Positions 50,625 through 54,956 of a stretch of DNA of 54,956 nucleotides are shown here, in pieces. Source of the DNA: Mycolicibacterium austroafricanum (GTDB taxonomy: Bacteria; Actinomycetota; Actinomycetes; Mycobacteriales; Mycobacteriaceae); assembly GCF_902705885.1 (NCBI RefSeq), contig NZ_CACSIP010000030.1:2932-57887 (forward strand). Direction: 5' to 3'. A program made the translations under genes and the position numbers. Numbering within the stretch: position 1 is the first letter of the stretch; every line of letters starts with the position of its first letter. Under the pieces are notes generated by a model. It ran no database searches. It saw only the letters and a list, made by a program, of their open reading frames with translations, and was not told the origin of the DNA.

Positions 50625-53186
50625 TCAGGCGGGTTTGAGCCTGAGCCGCCAGCGCACGAATCCGAGATAGAAGATGCTGATCGCGGCCAGCATCAGCATG
50701 TCGAACAGCCACGCGCCGGAGGTGTGCTCCCAGTGCCGGTCCTTCGGTGTCAACGGCCCGGGCACCAGCCGGATCAGATCCACGGTGGACGCTGATGCCG
50801 CGAAACCCCAGCGTGCCGGTGTGGCCCAAGACATCTGGTCCAAAACCAGCCTGTCGGTCACCGGGATCATGCCGCCGGAGAACACCAGCTGGCTCATGAT
50901 CGCGACCACCAGCAGCGGCATGATCTGCTCGGACGACTTGGCCAGCGCGGACAGTGCCAGCCCGACCATCGCCGCGGCCACGCACGTCGCCGCGATGTCG
51001 ACGAACAGCTCCAGGCTGCGATCGCCGATCACCGCTCCCCGTTCGACGGCGCCCGGACCCCAGCCCTTGCCCACGATCGCGATCGACGTGACGATGGCCG
51101 ACTGCACGATCGCAAAGGCGGTGAACACCACCACCTTTGCCATCAGGTAGGCCGACGTGGACAGGCCGACGGCCTGCTCGCGTTTGAAGATGGCCCGCTC
51201 GCCGATCAATGCACGGATGGTCAGCGCGGTGCCCATGAAGATCGCACCCACGTTGAGCATCACCAGGATCTGCCCCGGCTCGTTGGGCGCTTCGCCGCCT
51301 TCCATCGCGGTCCTCGGCACGCCGAATCCGACGTCGCCCGGCACCGACAGCGACAGCACGCCCATGATGAACGGCAGCATCATCAGGAACGCGAAGTAGC
51401 CGCGGTCGGAGATCACCAGCCGGATCTGGCGCCGGGCGATCGTCGACAACTGCCGCGGCACGCTGGTGCGGGTCGGATTGCCCAGTTCCGAAGGGGTCAG
51501 GGCGGCCGGCGGCGCCGGGGGCGGCCCGTGCTGGACGAGGTAGCGCTGCGCTGCGGCATCCGGGTCTCCGGCGACGCCGGAGAAGATGTCCGCCCAGTTC
51601 GTCGTCCCCATCGACGCGCCGATCTGGTCGGGCGGGCCGTAGAACGCGGTCTTGCCACCCGGAGCGAGCAGCAGCACCTGGTCGCACACGTCGAGATAGG
51701 TCAGGGAGTGGGTGACGACGAGCACGACGCGGCCCGCGTCGGCCAGTTGCCGCAGCATCGTCATCACCTGGCGATCCAGCGCCGGGTCCAGGCCCGAGGT
51801 CGGCTCGTCGAGGATGAGCAGCGACGGACCGGTCAGCAGTTCGAGCGCCACCGATGCGCGCTTGCGCTGCCCGCCGGAGAGCTTGTCGACGCGGGTGTCG
51901 AGGTGCTTGGTCATCTCGAGTTCCTCGAGCACCTCGTTGACCACCTGTTCGCGGTCGGTCTTGGTGGTGTCGGGGGGAAGGCGCAGCTCGGCGGCGTACA
52001 TCAGGGCCTGCCGGACCGTGAGCTGACCGTGCACCACGTCGTCCTGGGGAACCATGCCGATCCGGGAGCGCAGCGACGCGTACTCGGCGTGCACGTCGTG
52101 GCCTTCGAACGACACCTGGCCGGTGGTCGGATGGGTGTACCCCGCGACCAGCCGGGCGAACGTGGATTTGCCGGCGCCCGAGGGCCCGATCACCGCGGTC
52201 AATGTCCCCGGCCGTGCCGAGATCGAGATGTTGTCCAGCAGCGTCTTGTTGCCCTCGATGGTCCAGGTGACGCCGTGCACGTCGAGGCCGCCGGTGGTGG
52301 TGTCGGCGGCGGTCGCGGTGCGGCGCACCAGGGTGCCGTCGCGGAACAGCAGGTCGACGTTGCCGATGGTGACGGCGTCACCTTCGGTCAGCGTCGCGGT
52401 CTCCACCCGGGCGCCGTTGACGAACGTGCCGTTGATGCTGCGGTTGTCGCGGATCTCGGCGGTCCCGGACGGTCCCGGGATCAGCGTGGCGTGGTGGCGT
52501 GAGGCCAGCACGTCGGGGATGACGATGTTGTTGTCGGGCGCGCGGCCGATCTTGATCGAGCCGGGCGGTGCCTCCGCCGGGCGACCGGGCCGCAGGATCC
52601 TGAGCATGCTGGTCGCGAGGTTGCCGTCGGCCGAGCGTGGCGCCGCCGAAGGGCCCATCACGGTGGCGGATTCCAACCCCGGCGACGACATCGGCTGCGG
52701 AACGGGAGCCGGCCGCGACCGCGGTGCCGGATGCGACGGGCCGGTGGGGTATCCCGGCTGCGGGCGCGGCGCGGGGGGCCGTCCCGTCACCGGTGGCGGC
52801 TGGCTGGGCCAGGCTGCGGCGGGGCGGCCTGCGACGGGCACGGCCGCTGTCGGTGGCGGTGAGCCCACCGATCCCTGATGACGGCCGACCTCGAAGGTCA
52901 GCAGTGGCCCGTCCGGGTTGCCGACGTGGATCTGCTGACCGTCGGTGATGTCGACGGCGGGCAGTCGGCGCCCGTTGACGTACATCCCGTTGAGGCTGCC
53001 GTTGTCGATGGCGATCCAGCGGCCCTGGTCGAACCGCACCACCAGATGCGCCCTGGAGATCAGCGGGTGGGCGATGCGGACGTCGGCGCGCAGGTCCCGG
53101 CCCACGACGACGTCACTGCCGGGGGAGAAGGTGCGTGGGGAACCGTCGTACCGAACGGTCAGCGCGGGGGGTGCTGGTCGGCTCAC
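50625..53186 (-). CDS. FHA-FHA-ABC transporter (Rv1747-type)
   Basis: An 853-residue half-transporter. FHA 1 is at about residues 10-100 (VVGRDLRADVRIAHPLISRA) and FHA 2 at 205-290 (IGRAPDNNIVIPDVLASRHH), separated by a Pro-rich linker. The ATPase has Walker A IGPSGAGKST, signature LSGGQRKR and Walker B LLILDEPTSGLDP. Six membrane helices follow (about 615-850). The M. tuberculosis Rv1747 transporter is regulated by phospho-Thr binding of its FHA domains after PknF phosphorylation and is linked to cell-envelope lipid export. No kinase gene is beside it in this window. Confidence 0.95.
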   Translation of the reverse strand: MSRPAPPALTVRYDGSPRTFSPGSDVVVGRDLRADVRIAHPLISRAHLVVRFDQGRWIAIDNGSLNGMYVNGRRLPAVDITDGQQIHVGNPDGPLLTFEVGRHQGSVGSPPPTAAVPVAGRPAAAWPSQPPPVTGRPPAPRPQPGYPTGPSHPAPRSRPAPVPQPMSSPGLESATVMGPSAAPRSADGNLATSMLRILRPGRPAEAPPGSIKIGRAPDNNIVIPDVLASRHHATLIPGPSGTAEIRDNRSINGTFVNGARVETATLTEGDAVTIGNVDLLFRDGTLVRRTATAADTTTGGLDVHGVTWTIEGNKTLLDNISISARPGTLTAVIGPSGAGKSTFARLVAGYTHPTTGQVSFEGHDVHAEYASLRSRIGMVPQDDVVHGQLTVRQALMYAAELRLPPDTTKTDREQVVNEVLEELEMTKHLDTRVDKLSGGQRKRASVALELLTGPSLLILDEPTSGLDPALDRQVMTMLRQLADAGRVVLVVTHSLTYLDVCDQVLLLAPGGKTAFYGPPDQIGASMGTTNWADIFSGVAGDPDAAAQRYLVQHGPPPAPPAALTPSELGNPTRTSVPRQLSTIARRQIRLVISDRGYFAFLMMLPFIMGVLSLSVPGDVGFGVPRTAMEGGEAPNEPGQILVMLNVGAIFMGTALTIRALIGERAIFKREQAVGLSTSAYLMAKVVVFTAFAIVQSAIVTSIAIVGKGWGPGAVERGAVIGDRSLELFVDIAATCVAAAMVGLALSALAKSSEQIMPLLVVAIMSQLVFSGGMIPVTDRLVLDQMSWATPARWGFAASASTVDLIRLVPGPLTPKDRHWEHTSGAWLFDMLMLAAISIFYLGFVRWRLRLKPA

Positions 53187-53240
53187 GGAGCCGCTCCGGC
53201 GGCGACAGTTGACATCGGGAGCAACTCTATCGGTATGACC

Positions 53241-53636
53241 TCACCGGCAGATGTGCCACCTGACGGTGTCTGTGATCTGATGCAGCGCCGTTATCTGACC
53301 GTTCCGCACGGCGATGACGTGTGCGAAGGCGGCGTCGACGGCGGTGTCGGTGTGGCGCGCCGAGCCCCGGTAGCGGCCCAGCACGACCACGCGGTCGGTG
53401 CCCTCGACGGCCAGGAACTCGGTCGGTTCGACGTCGACGTCGTAGCCGGCGTCGATGCGGCCCCATACGTTCGAGATCATCGCGACACGCCCGTGGTGCG
53501 CACCGCCCACACCGTCTGGCATGCCGTCGCTCACCCGGCCCTCGAAATCGTCTGTCAGCAAGTCGAATAGGGCTTGGCCGTTGCGTCCGGAGAGTGCTTG
53601 GTAGAAGCGCCGCGCGATGTGTGTGGCGGTATTCAT
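53241..53636 (-). CDS. SnoaL-like (NTF2-fold) protein
   Basis: A 131-residue single-domain NTF2-like protein (ATHIARRFYQALSGRNGQAL; LLTDDFEGRVSDGMPDG). The pocket has no clear catalytic Asp/His set for ring closure, so a steroid-isomerase or limonene-epoxide-type activity cannot be told. It is divergent from a TetR gene across 58 bp, so it is probably controlled by it. The upstream FHA/ABC gene is read away from it. Confidence 0.8.
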   Translation of the reverse strand: MNTATHIARRFYQALSGRNGQALFDLLTDDFEGRVSDGMPDGVGGAHHGRVAMISNVWGRIDAGYDVDVEPTEFLAVEGTDRVVVLGRYRGSARHTDTAVDAAFAHVIAVRNGQITALHQITDTVRWHICR

Positions 53637-53694
53637 CGAACCTCCCGAGTGTCGATCACCTATTAGAGACTCTCCTCTATTTTAGGGTGGAGCA
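53637..53694. promoter_or_regulatory. Divergent TetR / SnoaL-like promoter region
   Basis: An imperfect inverted repeat with TAGAG (53664-53668) and CTCTA (53675-53679) and the nearby TATTTTAG make this 58-bp gap AT-rich compared with its surroundings. It is a fair candidate for a TetR operator overlapping both promoters. Confidence 0.45.
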
Positions 53695-54258
53695 ATGCCG
53701 CGACCCGCCCGATACACCGTCGACGTGTTGCTTGACGCGGCCGCTGAACTCCTTGCCGCCGACGGGCCCGCCGCGGTCACGATGTCGGCGGTCGCCCGCG
53801 CCACCGGGGCGCCGAGCGGCTCGGTCTACCACCGGTTCCCGACCCGGGCGGCGTTGTGCGGCGAGCTGTGGGTGCGGACCGAGGAGCGGTTTCAGGAGGC
53901 GTTCGTCGAGGCGCTGACGAGCGGCGACGGTCCGCAGCAGCGGTGTGTAGCCGCTGCGCTCAGCGTTGTCGGGTGGTGTCGCGAGCACCCGGTCGAGGCG
54001 CAGGTGCTGCTGGCCGGACCCGACGAGTTGGGGTTGCACGGGTGGCCCGAGCCGCTGACCGGACGGCGGAAGCGGTTGCAGCGCAGGCTGCGCAAGGCGC
54101 TCAACGACATCCCGGAGGACACCGGTCGGGTCAGCGCCGCGTTGATCGATGTGCCCTACGCGGTGGTGCGGCGCCACCTTCGGGCGCGCCAGGCCATTCC
54201 TGGCAGCGCCGACGCCATCGTGGCGGACTGCGCCAGGGCGCTCATCGCCCCGAGCTGA
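53695..54258 (+). CDS. TetR-family regulator
   Basis: A 187-residue regulator. The HTH is MPRPARYTVDVLLDAAAELL, then TMSAVARATGAPSGSVYHRF and PTRAALCGELW. The C-terminal domain is short and helical. ATG has AGGGTGGAGC upstream. It faces the SnoaL-like gene, its likely target, and overlaps the 3' end of the convergent oxidoreductase gene by 17 bp. Confidence 0.92.
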   Translation: MPRPARYTVDVLLDAAAELLAADGPAAVTMSAVARATGAPSGSVYHRFPTRAALCGELWVRTEERFQEAFVEALTSGDGPQQRCVAAALSVVGWCREHPVEAQVLLAGPDELGLHGWPEPLTGRRKRLQRRLRKALNDIPEDTGRVSAALIDVPYAVVRRHLRARQAIPGSADAIVADCARALIAPS

Positions 54259-54956
54259 CCGGTGACGGCGAACCGGTGCGCACGCAGTGGGTGTGGCTGT
54301 AGATCGTCGGCATGCACAGATTGCAGTGGTCGCAGATCGACTTCACGCTGCTGTCCGCCTGGATCCGGTTCAACAGATCCGGCTCGGCCAGCAGCGCGCG
54401 TCCCATCGCGACGAAGTCGAAGCCCTCGGCCATCGCCAGATCCATGGTCTCGCGGTTGGTGATGCCGCCGAGCAGGATCAGCGGCATCGTCAGCTCGTCG
54501 CGGAACTTCTTGGCGTCGCGCATCAGGTAGGCCTCCCGATACGGGTACTCGCGCATGAACTTCTTCCCCGACATCCGGATGCCCCACCGCAGCGGCGGCT
54601 TGAACGCCTGGGAGAACTCCTTGACCGGGGCGCCTCCGCGGAACAGGAACATCGGGTTGAGCAGTGAGCTGCCCGCGGTCAGCTCCAGCGCGTCCAGCCC
54701 GCCGTCCTCCTCGAGCCACTTGGCGGTCTGGATCGACTCGGAGAGTGGGATGCCACCGCGCACGCCGTCGGACATGTTCAGCTTCGCGGTCACCGCGATC
54801 TGATCGCCGACCGCGCGTTTGACGGCCAGCACCACACCGCGGGCCACCTTGGCGCGGTTCTCCAGCGACCCACCGAACTCGTCGGTGCGGCGGTTGATCA
54901 GCGGGCTGAGGAAGGCGCTGGCGAGGTAGTTGTGTCCGAGATGGATCTCGACGGCG
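54242..54956 (-). CDS. Old-yellow-enzyme-type NADH:flavin oxidoreductase, partial
   Basis: The C-terminal 237 residues of an FMN-dependent TIM-barrel enzyme; the N-terminus lies beyond the window. HLGHNYLASAFLSPLINRR and DEFGGSLENRAKVARGVV are the family signatures that carry substrate-site residues. GGITNRETMDLAMAEGFDFV and AMGRALLAEPDLLNRI hold the FMN phosphate. It ends with a Cys-rich segment (SICDHCNLCMPTIYS), as seen in the 2,4-dienoyl-CoA reductase branch, although that branch has a further Fe-S and FAD part not present here. Substrate unknown. Confidence 0.88.
   Translation of the reverse strand, partial: AVEIHLGHNYLASAFLSPLINRRTDEFGGSLENRAKVARGVVLAVKRAVGDQIAVTAKLNMSDGVRGGIPLSESIQTAKWLEEDGGLDALELTAGSSLLNPMFLFRGGAPVKEFSQAFKPPLRWGIRMSGKKFMREYPYREAYLMRDAKKFRDELTMPLILLGGITNRETMDLAMAEGFDFVAMGRALLAEPDLLNRIQADSSVKSICDHCNLCMPTIYSHTHCVRTGSPSPVSSGR

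Overview
The window is high-GC actinobacterial DNA and reads as the chromosome of a mycobacterium, most likely a fast-growing Mycolicibacterium. The evidence is a clear whiB3, sigD-rsdA, guaB2-guaB3-choD, guaA, imuA'-imuB, dnaE2, mfpA and an Rv1747-type FHA/ABC transporter, in blocks that keep the M. tuberculosis gene order. No rRNA, tRNA or CRISPR array was seen.

Region 1 (1 to about 8772) is the integrase end of a prophage or phage-satellite element integrated into the 3' end of groEL1. The integrase (7179-8750) closely resembles the Bxb1 serine integrase as I remember it. A hybrid attachment site lies just beside it, followed by the orphaned last codons of groEL1, which encode a His-rich tail. 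The element is read mainly on the minus strand: integrase, an unknown protein, an Apea-like HEPN protein, a divergent leaderless HTH regulator with palindromic operators, an operon of two small proteins plus a RepA-like P-loop ATPase, a stretch of at least seven hairpins, two zinc-finger-like proteins, and then unknown genes, one of them frameshifted, running off the window. The HEPN pair and the hairpin array are the least explained parts.

Region 2 (8867-18799) is the conserved core: a DUF1232 membrane protein and a truncated TetR between groEL1 and whiB3, then a TPR-like protein, sigD with its membrane anti-sigma factor rsdA (unusually long Ser/Thr/Pro tail), a DUF5319 protein, guaB2, guaB3 (catalytic Cys lost), a TetR regulator and choD.

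Region 3 (18981-30208) holds a SulP transporter, a GT87 mannosyltransferase, a spermidine-synthase-like protein, a MerR regulator, guaA, and a tight five-gene minus-strand operon (esterase, SDR, ferritin-like diiron protein, Baeyer-Villiger-type monooxygenase, MerR regulator) that looks like a lipid or xenobiotic oxidation module.

Region 4 (30275-41302) contains the SOS mutasome: imuA'-imuB and dnaE2, each with a LexA box. Between them lie iunH, a two-domain fatty acyl-CoA reductase, a MaoC hydratase and a membrane protein with a degenerate GGDEF domain. A perfect 23-bp inverted repeat follows dnaE2.

Region 5 (41318-54956) has a nitroreductase, trmL, a small methyltransferase, an unannotated 53-residue gene, the conservon (sensor kinase, roadblock, DUF742, GTPase MfpB) ending in the gyrase-binding pentapeptide protein MfpA, an NsrR-flavohemoglobin NO-detoxification pair with an operator, two TetR regulators, the FHA/ABC transporter, a SnoaL-like protein and a partial old-yellow-enzyme-type oxidoreductase.
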